Source: Bradyrhizobium elkanii USDA 76
GTDB lineage: Bacteria; Pseudomonadota; Alphaproteobacteria; Rhizobiales; Xanthobacteraceae
Assembly (NCBI RefSeq): GCF_023278185.1
Contig: NZ_CP066356.1
Location: 4,952,001-5,016,000 of the forward strand
Length of the DNA: 64,000 nucleotides
Direction: 5' to 3'
In this document: positions 12,104-21,847 of the stretch, one piece after another
Position numbering within the stretch: the stretch's first letter is position 1
Layout: each line of letters begins with the position of its first letter
Translations under genes and position numbers: made by a program
Notes under the pieces: model-generated
The model's database searches: none
The model's input: only the letters and a program-made list of their open reading frames with translations
Told to the model about the DNA's origin: nothing

Positions 12104-13462
12104 TCACTTCCCCTTCGCAGCCTTCTCCTTCAGCTTCGCCGTGCGGTAGCGCGCGGCGCCGCCTTCGCGGATGGACTGCTCGCTGCGCTCGAGCGCCATC
12201 GCATCGTCGGGAACGTCCTTGGTGATCACCGAGCCCGAGCCGATATAGGCGCCCTTGCCGATCGTCACCGGCGCGACCAGCGACGTATTGGTGCCGATGA
12301 AGGCGCCCTCGCCGATCAGCGTCTTGTGCTTGAGGAAGCCGTCATAGTTGCAGGTGATGGTGCCGGCACCGAGGTTGGAATTGGCACCGACATGGGCGTC
12401 GCCGACATAGGAGAGATGGTTGACCTTGACGCCGGCCTCCAGCCTCGAACCCTTGGTCTCGACGAAATTGCCGATCTTCACGCCGTCGCCGAGCGAAGTG
12501 CCGGGCCGCAGCCGCGCGTAGGGTCCGAGCTCCACCTTCTTGCCGATCGTAGCCTGAGTGATGTGCGAGAAGGAATGGATGACGGCGCCGTCGTCGATCG
12601 ACACGCCGGGACCGATCACCACGAACGGCTCGATCGTGACGTCCTTGCCGAATTTGGTGTCGGCGGCGAGATAGACCGTCTCCGGTGCGATCAGGGTCAC
12701 GCCGGCTTCGAGCGCCTGCTTGCGCAGCCGCGCCTGCATCACGGCCTCGGCCTCGGCGAGCTGCGCCTTGGTGTTGATGCCGCGCACTTCGTCTTCGCTG
12801 GTCTCGATCACGACGGCCTCCAGTCCGAGTTCCCTGACAATGCCGACGGCATCGGTCAGATAATATTCGCCCTTGGCATTGGCGTTGCCGATCTTCTCGA
12901 TGATCGCGAGCGCCTTCTTGCCGTCGAACGCCATCACGCCGGCATTGCACAGCGTGATCTTGCGCTCTTCGGCGCTGGCATCGGCCTGCTCGCGGATCGC
13001 AACCAGCTTGCCGTTCTCGACCACCAGGCGACCGTAGCCGGTCGGGTCGGCGGCATGGAAGCCGAGCACCGCAAGCGCCGCGCCGTCGCGCAGCGGCGCG
13101 CGCATACGGGCAAAGGTCTCGGCCGAGATCAGCGGCGTGTCGCCGAATGCGATCAAGAGGTCGTCGGCGCCGCGGGCGATCGCCTCACGCGCCGCCAGCA
13201 CCGCATGCGCGGTGCCGAGCCGTTCGCGCTGCACGAAGGTCTGCGCGTCGGGTCGCACCCGGCGTGCCTCGGCGGCGACCGCCTCATGGTCCGGACCGAT
13301 CACGACCGCCAGCTGCGATCCCTCGCCGGAGGCCGCGGCGTTGAGCACATGCGCCAGCAGCGGCTGCCCGGCCACGGGGTGCAGCACCTTCGGCAGTGAC
13401 GAGCGCATCCGCGTGCCCTCGCCGGCCGCAAGCACCACTGTCAGGCTCGTTCGCGCAGTCAT
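12104..13462 (-). CDS. glmU: bifunctional UDP-GlcNAc pyrophosphorylase / glucosamine-1-phosphate acetyltransferase
   Basis: Acetylates glucosamine-1-phosphate and then uridylates it to UDP-GlcNAc in the cytosol. The 452 aa protein has the uridyltransferase motif [19 protein letters not shown] near the N-terminus and a left-handed beta-helix of hexapeptides in the C-terminal half with [12 protein letters not shown]. The start at 13462 is an ATG; a TTG two codons upstream is less likely. Together with glmS (134-1960) it covers the pathway except glmM, which is not in the window. Confidence 0.96.
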   Translation of the reverse strand: MTARTSLTVVLAAGEGTRMRSSLPKVLHPVAGQPLLAHVLNAAASGEGSQLAVVIGPDHEAVAAEARRVRPDAQTFVQRERLGTAHAVLAAREAIARGADDLLIAFGDTPLISAETFARMRAPLRDGAALAVLGFHAADPTGYGRLVVENGKLVAIREQADASAEERKITLCNAGVMAFDGKKALAIIEKIGNANAKGEYYLTDAVGIVRELGLEAVVIETSEDEVRGINTKAQLAEAEAVMQARLRKQALEAGVTLIAPETVYLAADTKFGKDVTIEPFVVIGPGVSIDDGAVIHSFSHITQATIGKKVELGPYARLRPGTSLGDGVKIGNFVETKGSRLEAGVKVNHLSYVGDAHVGANSNLGAGTITCNYDGFLKHKTLIGEGAFIGTNTSLVAPVTIGKGAYIGSGSVITKDVPDDAMALERSEQSIREGGAARYRTAKLKEKAAKGK

Positions 13463-13610
13463 TCGCAATCCTCAATGTCGCGCGCAGTTTCGCTGCGCAA
13501 AGCTTTCTTCGAGGCCGTCTTTAATTGTTTTCCCCGGCAGAAGAAACCGATTCGCCTCCGTGGCGCTCCGGATTCAAGTTCCCGGTCCATTTCCTGTTAA
13601 TCTTTGCCTC

Positions 13611-15014
13611 GTGATTCGGCGGGCCTTGAGGAGGGCCAAGCGGGCTTTGGCCAAAGATCGCGACAATCTGGCGGCGGAATTCGACACCGAGAACACCACC
13701 GGCTTTTTGGCCGAGGAGGATGCTCTGGATCGCCGCATGCTGTGGCGGCTCGGCTCGTGGGGCGTTGCCGCGGTCGGCGCCGTCACCGTCGCGGTGATGG
13801 CCAACCAGTCGGCGTTGACGCTGCGGCGCGACCAGGTCGCCGCAGCGGACCTCGCGCGACAGGCCCAGCAGTTGCAGACGCTGGCAAAGGAGAGCCACAA
13901 CGAGACACGCCGGCTGGCGTCCGCGATCGACACGCTCAACGGCGACCGCGACCGGCTGTATTCGCGCGTCACCACACTGGAGCAGGGCCTCGACTCCGTG
14001 ACCGGCGCGATCGCCAGGCAGCGGCCGGCACCATCGCCCTTGGCAGCGGCGCCCTCGCCCGCAACCGCCAGTTCGTCGCCCGCCGCCTCCGCTCCAACCG
14101 TTGCCGCTGTCGCAACGACGCCGCCGGTCGCATTGGACAAGCCTGCGGCGATCGACAAGCTGGCCGCAGCGGGTGACAGCAAGGCGACTGGGCCGATCGA
14201 GAAGCCGGTTGCGGCGGCCGAAAAGCCGGCAACGGCCGACAAGAAACCGGCGCCCGCGGCCGCCAAGCCGCAGGCCGGCGCGGAGAAGTCGCCAGCCTCC
14301 GACAATTCGCCGCCGAATTCCGCCACGGCCGCATCGATCGCCAGTCCGATGAGCGCCGCGGCGGCCGTCGCCGAGGATGCCCCCGCTGCGCCGGCGCCAG
14401 TCGCGGACAAGCCGCTTGCCGACAAGCCGGTCCTGGCATCGCTCGATCCTGCGGCGAACAAGGCAACCGAATCGGTCAAGCCGCCGACCGCCAACGATGT
14501 CACCGCCGCACCGATCCCTCCGCTGGTGATCGCAGCGGATCCGGACGCCGAGGACGATGCGCCGCAGGCACAGATCCACCGCACCGAGTTCGGCGTCGAT
14601 CTCGGCACCGCCAATTCGGTCAATGGACTGCGCGCGCTGTGGCGCGGCCTGTTGAAGTCGAAGGCCAATGCGCCGCTGGCGGCGCTGCGGCCGATCATCG
14701 TGATCAAGGAGAACAGCAACGGGCTCGGCATGCAGTTGCGCCTGGTGGCGGGACCGCTGAACGACGCCGGCACCGCCGCCAGGATCTGCGCGGGCCTCAG
14801 CCTGGTGCAGCGGACCTGCGAGACGGCGATCTATGACGGCCAGCGGCTGGCCCTTAACGAGCCGCCCGCCGGAGCCAAGCCGGCGCCGTCGCATCGGCGG
14901 GCCGTGCCGAAGCGCGCCGTCGCACCGCCGCCGCAACAGCAGCAGCCGGTCGCCGAGGACAAGAAACCGGAGCCGACCACGATCTCCTCGATGTTCCGGC
15001 GGAACAGCCAATAA
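13611..15014 (+). CDS. single-pass envelope protein with Ala/Pro-rich linker and SPOR-like C-terminus
   Basis: About 467 aa. After a short cytosolic part there is one membrane segment (LGSWGVAAVGAVTVAVMA), a short coiled coil (about residues 70-125), and then a long low-complexity linker rich in Ala, Pro and Lys with EKPVAAAEKPA-type repeats. The last 100 residues (IIVIKENSNGLGMQLRLVAGPLNDAGTAARICAG to YDGQRLAL) look like a SPOR domain, which binds denuded peptidoglycan at division sites. The GTG start at 13611 is a guess: no good ribosome site is seen, and the open frame continues upstream opposite glmU. An ATG at 13737 is an alternative. Confidence 0.65.
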   Translation: MIRRALRRAKRALAKDRDNLAAEFDTENTTGFLAEEDALDRRMLWRLGSWGVAAVGAVTVAVMANQSALTLRRDQVAAADLARQAQQLQTLAKESHNETRRLASAIDTLNGDRDRLYSRVTTLEQGLDSVTGAIARQRPAPSPLAAAPSPATASSSPAASAPTVAAVATTPPVALDKPAAIDKLAAAGDSKATGPIEKPVAAAEKPATADKKPAPAAAKPQAGAEKSPASDNSPPNSATAASIASPMSAAAAVAEDAPAAPAPVADKPLADKPVLASLDPAANKATESVKPPTANDVTAAPIPPLVIAADPDAEDDAPQAQIHRTEFGVDLGTANSVNGLRALWRGLLKSKANAPLAALRPIIVIKENSNGLGMQLRLVAGPLNDAGTAARICAGLSLVQRTCETAIYDGQRLALNEPPAGAKPAPSHRRAVPKRAVAPPPQQQQPVAEDKKPEPTTISSMFRRNSQ

Positions 15015-15108
15015 TCATGTCAGCCAAGGGATTGCGGCCGGATTTTCAACCGATTTCGATGCTCCGACCGAGCTTGTCCCGCAACCCGATCCCGACCATA
15101 GTGCCGCG

Positions 15109-15489
15109 ATGACAAAACCTCCGTTCCGCCTCTCCCCCTATCAGGTCCAGTTCCTGATGGTCGTGGGCTTCGTCACCGTCGGCTACGCGCTCTACGTGCG
15201 CTATCTGGCAATCGAGTTCTCTCCCGTGGCGCTGGCCTGCGACGCCGGCACGCAGACCATGCTCTGTAAGGCGCGCGCGCTGTCGACCGTGCTGTTCAAG
15301 AACTCGGTGTTCGGAATCACTGCGCTGGTAATCGCGGTGCTCAACCTGACGCGGCCGTCGATCGTGCTGCTGACCGTCGGCTTGATCGCTGCGGGGCTCG
15401 GGATCGTGCTCTACAACGTCGTGCTGTCGGGACTTGCGATCGGGCTGTTCATCCTGGGTTTTGCGCGGCCCGCGCCCGCCACAGCGTAG
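15109..15489 (+). CDS. conserved membrane protein, function unknown
   Basis: 126 aa beginning MTKPPFRLSPYQVQFLMVVG, with four hydrophobic segments (about residues 12-30, 60-78, 80-97 and 98-118). Two cysteines (ALACDAGTQTMLC) lie in the first periplasmic loop and could form a disulfide. The 3' end overlaps the 3' end of the convergent glucan gene (15449-17077) by 41 bases. The family is not recognised. Confidence 0.65.
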   Translation: MTKPPFRLSPYQVQFLMVVGFVTVGYALYVRYLAIEFSPVALACDAGTQTMLCKARALSTVLFKNSVFGITALVIAVLNLTRPSIVLLTVGLIAAGLGIVLYNVVLSGLAIGLFILGFARPAPATA

Positions 15490-17077
15490 CGGCAAGCAAA
15501 AGGTACATCGCGCAAGTCCAGTCCGACTGCCAGTTGATCGTACCCTCATTGTAGATCGTGTAGAGGGCGGCGATCGCCAACAGGCCGGCGAATACGGATT
15601 CCGCGAGCGGCCGGATGCCTTCCTTCGGGCGATTGAGCATGGTCAGCAGCGCGAATGGCACCGCCGCCATGGTCAGCGAGGCATACGGGAAATCGCGGTA
15701 GCGCGGATCGAAGGTGAAGCCGAGCGCGGTTTCGGCTGCGATCACGGTGGTCACCGCCAGCACAATCGCCAGCACCGCGCCGATCACGCCCTTGCCGCGA
15801 TAGTCGCGCGGCCCGACCAGCTCCAGGAAGGTCGGCAGCGACCGCCCGGCGATCAGCGCATGCGCCGTCAGCAGCGGCGCGGCAATGCCCGCCGCGAGCA
15901 GCACGCCCCAATGCAGCCAGCCGCCGACGCCGTAGCTCTCATAATACATCTTGTCGCCGGCGATCCCGAGCAGCGCCCCCGCCGTCGTCGCCGAAATGGC
16001 GACCGCGATCCAGGCCGACGGCCGCGGCGTCCAGGGCCGGCGGCGCAGCGTCAACCAGGCCGCGAGGAAGGTGGCGACCGACAGCGCCATGCCGCCCGCC
16101 ATCTGCAGCTTCCAGTCCGGATAGTTCGTGATAGCAACGCCGGGCGGATACTTCACCTGCCGCTTGATCGAATCGAACAGGCCCCAATTGCCGCCGACCG
16201 TGCCCTCGAGCTTGCGCTTCCAGGGCTGGTCATAGGCCTCGATCAGGTTGACGCGGAAACCTTCGCGCTTGGCGAGGTCGAGGATCTCCGACACCACCCG
16301 CGCCTGATTGGTGCGCGACGGCAACGCGCCTTCCCGCATCCGCCCCTGGCTCGGCCAGCCGGTCTCGCCGATCAGGATCTCCTTGCCCGGGAATGTCACC
16401 GCCATCCGCTTGCGGATATCGTCGACATGCGCGGCGGCGTACTTGGCCTTGACCGGGACGTCCTCCCAATACGGCAGGATGTGAATGGTGACGAAATCGA
16501 CCGCGTCATAAATCTCGCGGTTCTTCACCCAATATTCCCAGACGTCGGCATAGGTGACAGGAAGATTGCCCGCCGCTGCCTTCACCGCGCGGATGTTGCC
16601 GGCAAGATCGGTGGCGGTCATCTCGCCGCGCAGCAGCACCTCGTTGCCGACGATCAGCGAAGTGACGACGCCAGGATACTGCTTGGCGAGCCGGACCGCG
16701 ATCGCGATCTGCTGCAAATTCTTGAAGCGGTTGCTGCTGAGCCAGATGCCCTGCATCACCTTCAGCCCGACCTTGGCCGCAACACCGGGGACCTGGTCGA
16801 GGCCGTTCTCGATCGAATAGGTGCGCACGCAATCGGTGACCTTGGCGAGATCGGTCAGATCCTGCTCGATCTGCTCGATTGGAATCTGCGTGGTGGGATC
16901 CAGCGGCGTCTGCGCGCCGCGGAACGGCGTATAGGACACGCATTGCAGCTTTGCAGCGGGATCGATCGGCGCGCGCACGAGCGTAATCGGCGTGGCGAGC
17001 CACCACCACACGGATGCAATCACGGCGAGCGAGATCAGGAGAAGCGCCAGCGGCGTACGAAGCGAAATCGGTTCCAT
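15449..17077 (-). CDS. ndvC: GH17-type beta-glucan synthesis membrane protein (NdvC-like)
   Basis: 542 aa. An N-terminal anchor (about residues 9-28) is followed by a GH17-like domain with both expected acids: VGNEVLLRGE (proton donor) and LIGETGWPSQG (nucleophile). About eight membrane segments follow (residues 330-540). Bradyrhizobium ndvC encodes a protein of about 62 kDa needed for the beta-1,6 linkages of cyclic beta-(1,3)(1,6)-glucan; size and architecture fit. The divergent neighbour region carries the ndvB-like gene (18128-20977), whose GH17 domain is a clear relative. Function is inferred from that pairing. Confidence 0.82.
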   Translation of the reverse strand: MEPISLRTPLALLLISLAVIASVWWWLATPITLVRAPIDPAAKLQCVSYTPFRGAQTPLDPTTQIPIEQIEQDLTDLAKVTDCVRTYSIENGLDQVPGVAAKVGLKVMQGIWLSSNRFKNLQQIAIAVRLAKQYPGVVTSLIVGNEVLLRGEMTATDLAGNIRAVKAAAGNLPVTYADVWEYWVKNREIYDAVDFVTIHILPYWEDVPVKAKYAAAHVDDIRKRMAVTFPGKEILIGETGWPSQGRMREGALPSRTNQARVVSEILDLAKREGFRVNLIEAYDQPWKRKLEGTVGGNWGLFDSIKRQVKYPPGVAITNYPDWKLQMAGGMALSVATFLAAWLTLRRRPWTPRPSAWIAVAISATTAGALLGIAGDKMYYESYGVGGWLHWGVLLAAGIAAPLLTAHALIAGRSLPTFLELVGPRDYRGKGVIGAVLAIVLAVTTVIAAETALGFTFDPRYRDFPYASLTMAAVPFALLTMLNRPKEGIRPLAESVFAGLLAIAALYTIYNEGTINWQSDWTCAMYLLLAATLWRARAAQNPG

Positions 17078-17322
17078 CCTCCGGGGGACCGTCGAATTAG
17101 CCGGTCACAGCCCATCTGCCAAGAGCGGGATTAGGTCAATACCATGGTTGTCCTGCGACAGTTTTGCGCTGGGTCGATAAAGTTGTGAGTTTGCTGGACA
17201 AAATACCAAATTCCAGTCATCAGATTTCGCCAGAGTCTCCGCCGCACTGGAGACCTATTTGGACGGCATCACGCGAGCCGTTAGGATGATCCCGCGGGGG
17301 CAGGAACATTATCGGGGAATAC

Positions 17323-17934
17323 ATGCGTCGACGGCTGCTTGAGTTGAAGAACACTGCTTTGCGCCACCTTGCCGTAACCGGCCTTGTCACAGGCCTTGCG
17401 CTCCTGACCGGGGCCGGCGGCGCTTTCGCCCAGAGCGGCACGCCCAATCCGACCGACCAGGCCAAGCAGCAGCCTGGACAGGCCGACGCGAACGCCAATG
17501 CGGCGCGGGAGGCCAACCAGCGCAAGGTCGAGGAATTCGTCGAGGCCCAGCAGGCCATCAACGGCCCGGCCGGCAACCCGGAATGCGTCTGGCTCGGCCG
17601 CCGCGTCGTCCGCCTGATGTGGAACGACGACCTCGACACCGCGTTCCGCCATCTCGACCTCTACGACCGGTTCGGCTGCCCCGGCGGCCACGTCCAGGCG
17701 GCGTTCCGCTGCCTGACCCGGTTCGGCGCCCAGATCGACGACAAGGTCCGCGGCAGCCTCGACGGCCGGATCCACGCCTGCTGGATCAACCCGGGCGCGC
17801 AGCCCCAGGCCGCGGCGGCCGCCGCGGCTCCGACCCCGGCGCCGGCGACGGCTGGCACCGCAGCACCCGCACCGGCAGCGTCGCCCTCGCCTGCACCGAC
17901 CCCGTCGGCGTCACCGGCGCCGGCGTCGAAATAG
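17323..17934 (+). CDS. secreted protein with Ala/Pro-rich tail, between the two glucan genes
   Basis: 203 aa. A long n-region and hydrophobic segment ending GGAFAQ suggest a signal peptide cleaved near residue 38. The core (about 60-160) contains three cysteines (NPECVWLGRR, FGCPGGH, FRCLTRFG) and ends HACWINPG; the last 45 residues are Ala/Pro/Ser only. It lies between ndvC-like and ndvB-like genes and reads toward ndvB. A third glucan gene, ndvD, has been described in Bradyrhizobium; this could be its counterpart by position, but the match was not tested. Confidence 0.7.
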   Translation: MRRRLLELKNTALRHLAVTGLVTGLALLTGAGGAFAQSGTPNPTDQAKQQPGQADANANAAREANQRKVEEFVEAQQAINGPAGNPECVWLGRRVVRLMWNDDLDTAFRHLDLYDRFGCPGGHVQAAFRCLTRFGAQIDDKVRGSLDGRIHACWINPGAQPQAAAAAAAPTPAPATAGTAAPAPAASPSPAPTPSASPAPASK

Positions 17935-18127
17935 CCGTATCCCGCGACCGGGTCCGGCCGCGATTTTTTTCGCGGCTGGAACGGCTTGCGCCCTTAAAAC
18001 GCCATCGCGGCACACCAGTTGTTAAATCGGATGGCGGAGATATCTTTCCCTCCGCCGTCGTATTGGTCGAACCCAGGGGACGGGTTCGCTTAGTCCTCAA
18101 TCTCAGGCCCCGTATGGTTTAACCGCG

Positions 18128-20977
18128 ATGCGCGCCGTCGTCGCCGTCCTGTTGCTTGTCACCGCCGCCCACGCCGCCCTGTGGGGTCTCTTCCAGGAGA
18201 AGCAGTCGGCGCCCGATTTCCGTGGCACGCTGCCGAGCCTGTCCTACGCCCCGTTCGAGTCGGGTCATACGGTCGCCGACGTTGCCGCCGACACCGAGAA
18301 GGTGCGCACCGACCTGCGAAAACTGTCCACGCTCACCAAAGCGGTCCGCCTCTATTCGTCGACGGAAGGCAACGAGCTGGTGCCGCCGGTCGCCGCCGAG
18401 TTCGGCATGAAGGTCACGGTTGGCGCGTGGATCGACAAGGACGCCAACCGCAACAACCGCGAGATCGAAGCCGCGATCAACCTGGCCAAGCGCAACAGCA
18501 ACGTCATCGGCATCGTGGTCGGCAACGAAACCGTGTTCCGCGGCGAACAGGTGCCGCTCGAAAACCTTGGCTCGGTTCCGGAGATCGGCGTGCCGCCCGA
18601 GGAGTCCGAGAGGATTCTTCGCGAGGAAGCGCAGCGTCTTCACGACGCGGAAATGCAGCCGGATGAAAACGGCAGCAGCGGCTTGAGCAAGCGCGCTGAA
18701 GCGATCAAGTGGGCAGTCGCCGAAAACAACGTGCACCGGCTGATCAAGGTGATCCAGCGGGTCAAGAAGTCGGTCAACGTTCCCGTCACCACCGGTGAAA
18801 TCTGGAACATCTGGCGCGACCATCCGCAGCTCGCCAACTCGTCCGACTTCGTCGCCGCGCACGTGCTGCCCTATTGGGAAAACTTCACCGACAAGCAGGC
18901 GGTGGACCAGGCGGTCGACCGCTACAATTTGTTGCGCGACTCCTTCCCCGGCAAACGCATCCTGATCGCCGAATTCGGCTGGCCGAGCCAGGGCTACAAT
19001 CTGCGCAGCGCCGTTCCCGGCCCGTTCCAGCAGGCCACCGTGCTGCGCAACTTCGTCACCCGCGCCGAAGCCATCGGCATGGACTACAACATCGTCGAGG
19101 CGATCGATCAGCCCTGGAAGTTCTTCGAAGGCGGCGTCGGACCCTACTGGGGCATCCTCAATGCCGACCGCGAGCCAAAGTTCGCCTGGACCGGTCCGGT
19201 CACCGATCCGAACTACTGGAAGATCGCGCTGGTCGCCGTGCTGGTCGGCCTGTTCATGTCGCTGCCGATCCTGCGGCTGGACCAGCCGACCGTGATGCAG
19301 GCGCTGCTGCTGTCGGCGGCCGCCAACGGTGTCGGCGCGTGGGTCGCGACCGTGTTCTCGTACTGGACCACGCACTACTTCGTCTGGGGTTCGGCCTTCG
19401 CGCTCAGCCTCGGCCTGGTGCTGCTGGTTCCGCTGGTCCTGATCGCGATGGCGCGGATCGAGGAGATCGCGGCGGTGGCGTTCGGCCGCGGCCCGCGCCG
19501 GCTGATCGGCAAGAGCGCGCCGCTTGCGCCCGCCACGATTGGCGAGAACGTGAAGTTTCCGAAGGTCTCGATCCACATCCCGGCCTATTTCGAGCCGGTC
19601 GAGATGCTGAAGCAGACCCTCGATGCGGTTTCGCGGCTCGACTATCCGAACTTCGAGTGCGTCTGCATCATCAACAACACGCCCGACCCCGAGTTCTGGC
19701 GGCCGATCCAGGATCACTGCCGGCTGCTCGGCGAGCGCTTCAAGTTCATCAATGCCGAGAAGGTGCAGGGCTTCAAGGCCGGCGCGCTGCGCATCGCGAT
19801 GGACCGCACCGCGGCGGATGCCGAGATCATCGGCATCATCGACGCCGACTATGTCGTGCATCCGGACTGGCTGAAGGATCTCGTGCCGGCGTTCGCCGAT
19901 CCGCGCGTTGGCCTGGTGCAGGCGCCGCAGGAGCATCGCGACGGCGATCGCTCGCTGATGCACTACATCATGAACGGAGAATATGCCGGGTTCTTCGACA
20001 TCGGCATGGTCCAGCGCAACGAGTTCAACGCCATCATCGTGCACGGCACGATGTGCCTGATCCGCCGCGCCGCGATGGACAAGGCCGGCGGCTGGTCCAG
20101 CGACACGATCTGCGAGGATACCGATCTCGGCCTCTCGATCCAGCAGCAGGGCTGGCTCACGCACTACACCAATGTGCGTTACGGCGAAGGCCTGCTGCCC
20201 GACACCTATGAGGCCTTCAAGAAGCAGCGCCATCGCTGGGCCTATGGCGGCTTCCAGATCGTCAAGAAGCACTGGCGGCGCTTCCTGCCCGGCGCCAGCC
20301 GACTGACGCCCGATCAGCGCCGTGAGTTCTCGCTGGGCTGGCTCAACTGGCTCGGCGCTGAAAGCCTCGGCGTCGTGGTGGCGATCCTCAATTTGATCTG
20401 GGTGCCGATCGTCGCCTTCGCCGACATCGCGATCCCCGACAAGATTCTGACGCTGCCGATCATCGCCTCCTTCATCGTCTCGCTGGTGCATTTCGTCGCG
20501 CTCTACCGGCTGCGCGTGAACATCAAGGCCGGCCAGATGTTAGGAGCCATGATCGCGGCGATGAGCGTGCAGTGGACGGTGTCGCGCGCGGTGGCGCAGG
20601 GCCTGATCACCGAGCATCTTGCGTTCGCCCGCACCTCCAAGGGCGGCCTGTCGCGGATGTCGATCGAGTTCCAGGCGTTCTGGGAAGCCGTGATCGGCGT
20701 GTTGCTGCTGATCGGCGCCGTCGTGCTGGTCGTCACCAACGGCTACAAGCAGGTGCGCGAGATCTATATCTTTGCCGGCGTCCTGGTGTTGCAGAGCCTG
20801 CCATTCCTGGCGGCGGTCTCCATCGCGATCCTGGAGAATTCGCGGATCAACGAGTTCGCATTCTGGCGCAACAGCGCGATCCGCACCGCGGAACTGATCG
20901 GGTTGCGCCCGGTCAGCCTGCCCTCGGTCGCCGCCCCGTCGCAGCCGGTCGGCTCGGAAATCCGCCGCGACAACTAG
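18128..20977 (+). CDS. ndvB: cyclic beta-(1,3)(1,6)-glucan synthase, GH17-GT2 fusion (NdvB-like)
   Basis: 949 aa, close to the roughly 100 kDa reported for Bradyrhizobium NdvB. Order: N-terminal anchor; GH17-like domain (about 35-360) with VGNETVFRGE and LIAEFGWPSQG; membrane segments (about 360-450); family 2 glycosyltransferase domain (about 470-720) with IIGIIDADYV (DxD), CEDTDLGLSI (catalytic Asp) and KKQRHRWAYGG (QxxRW); then a cluster of C-terminal membrane segments. The GT2 part makes the beta-1,3 chain from UDP-glucose and the GH17 part probably acts as a transglucosylase in the periplasm. Product: cyclic glucan important for hypo-osmotic adaptation and nodulation in this genus. Confidence 0.87.
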   Translation: MRAVVAVLLLVTAAHAALWGLFQEKQSAPDFRGTLPSLSYAPFESGHTVADVAADTEKVRTDLRKLSTLTKAVRLYSSTEGNELVPPVAAEFGMKVTVGAWIDKDANRNNREIEAAINLAKRNSNVIGIVVGNETVFRGEQVPLENLGSVPEIGVPPEESERILREEAQRLHDAEMQPDENGSSGLSKRAEAIKWAVAENNVHRLIKVIQRVKKSVNVPVTTGEIWNIWRDHPQLANSSDFVAAHVLPYWENFTDKQAVDQAVDRYNLLRDSFPGKRILIAEFGWPSQGYNLRSAVPGPFQQATVLRNFVTRAEAIGMDYNIVEAIDQPWKFFEGGVGPYWGILNADREPKFAWTGPVTDPNYWKIALVAVLVGLFMSLPILRLDQPTVMQALLLSAAANGVGAWVATVFSYWTTHYFVWGSAFALSLGLVLLVPLVLIAMARIEEIAAVAFGRGPRRLIGKSAPLAPATIGENVKFPKVSIHIPAYFEPVEMLKQTLDAVSRLDYPNFECVCIINNTPDPEFWRPIQDHCRLLGERFKFINAEKVQGFKAGALRIAMDRTAADAEIIGIIDADYVVHPDWLKDLVPAFADPRVGLVQAPQEHRDGDRSLMHYIMNGEYAGFFDIGMVQRNEFNAIIVHGTMCLIRRAAMDKAGGWSSDTICEDTDLGLSIQQQGWLTHYTNVRYGEGLLPDTYEAFKKQRHRWAYGGFQIVKKHWRRFLPGASRLTPDQRREFSLGWLNWLGAESLGVVVAILNLIWVPIVAFADIAIPDKILTLPIIASFIVSLVHFVALYRLRVNIKAGQMLGAMIAAMSVQWTVSRAVAQGLITEHLAFARTSKGGLSRMSIEFQAFWEAVIGVLLLIGAVVLVVTNGYKQVREIYIFAGVLVLQSLPFLAAVSIAILENSRINEFAFWRNSAIRTAELIGLRPVSLPSVAAPSQPVGSEIRRDN

Positions 20978-21171
20978 CGGCGGATTTAGCCGACTTCAAG
21001 AAACGGCCCTAACCGCAGGCGCCGGAACGGCAAATCCGGCGCAGCGGTGCACAATTGACCGCCCCTCGGCTATTGACCCGATGGGCCCTGCCCCCTACAC
21101 AGCGCGGGCTGGAGCACGATCCCGAGATGCGGGTTAACCCGCTGACGTCCGGATCCGCTGTTCAGGTGAGT

Positions 21172-21247
21172 GAGCGCGTAGCTCAGGCGGTAGAGCACGT
21201 GACTTTTAATCATGGGGTCGAGGGTTCGAGTCCCTCCGCGCTCACCA
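21172..21247 (+). tRNA. tRNA-Lys (anticodon TTT)
   Basis: 76 bases including an encoded CCA. Acceptor stem GAGCGCG/CGCGCTC, D arm GCTC...GAGC, anticodon stem CGTGA/TCATG with loop CTTTTAA, T arm GAGGG-TTCGAGT-CCCTC, discriminator A. All stems pair (one G-T in the anticodon stem). A decayed insertion sequence begins about 15 bases after its 3' end. Confidence 0.97.
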
Positions 21248-21261
21248 AATTCACAGTGTCC

Positions 21262-21310
21262 AGCCCGGCGACATGGGTAACAGGTCGTACCTAAGACATG
21301 GGTGACAACC
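21262..21310 (+). repeat. left terminal inverted repeat of the decayed IS
   Basis: It contains two near-copies of ACATGGGTRAC (21271 and 21296), separated by CAGGTCGTACCTAAG. It matches the reverse complement of 23367-23412 at roughly three quarters of positions. Confidence 0.55.
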
Positions 21311-21467
21311 TCGTGCCGAACGGGTTGTCGAGAGGTTGCAGGGTTTTCTGCTCCAGGTCGAAGTATCCAAGACCATCGTGCATGAAGCTTGCGAGCCAAA
21401 TGCCGTCATCGACTTCCTTGATGCCGAGTTGTTGGCCGGCCAGCATGGTGGAGATGTTGATCCGCTT
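21291..21467 (-). pseudogene. C-terminal remnant of an integrase-type (IS481-like) transposase
   Basis: The last 58 codons read ...STMLAGQQLGIKEVDDGIW...LGYFDLEQKTLQPLDNPFG...SPMS and stop. This is the characteristic C-terminus of a DDE integrase-type transposase common in rhizobia, from recall. Upstream (toward 21653) the frame stays open but no longer reads like the transposase, so frameshifts or deletion have removed the catalytic core. Confidence 0.6.
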
Positions 21468-21847
21468 GCGGTGCAGGCAAAGCGCCCGACGCTTGATGGA
21501 GCTCGAGCCGATCCGGGGCGGCCCACGAGAGCGGACGTTCGCGCGGATGCTCCAGTCTGGGAAAGACCTGTTCGCCTGGGCTGTCCCATACATTCGGAGT
21601 ACCTCATCTAGTGGAGCTAAAGCCACGAGCCCTTGGCGTTTCGCACGTCCCATTATCCATCGGGAATTTGCACTTTCTTCCTCGGGCTAGGCCGGCGCCG
21701 CCGCATGCATTTCAAGCGGACGGCGTCGGGCGTTCTCGCCATGCGGATGATTGACCAGGCGCCGAAAGAAGCTTGGGATAGCATCTGCCCGGCTCCTCCA
21801 AGATCGGGCGCCCATTCCAAGGCAAAGCCCCCCGAGGACGATCTGAA

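Noticed and set aside
13521..15011. 496-codon open frame opposite the SPOR-like gene, rich in Gly and Arg
   Set aside because: Reverse frame of an Ala/Pro-rich linker; no start signal and no domain.
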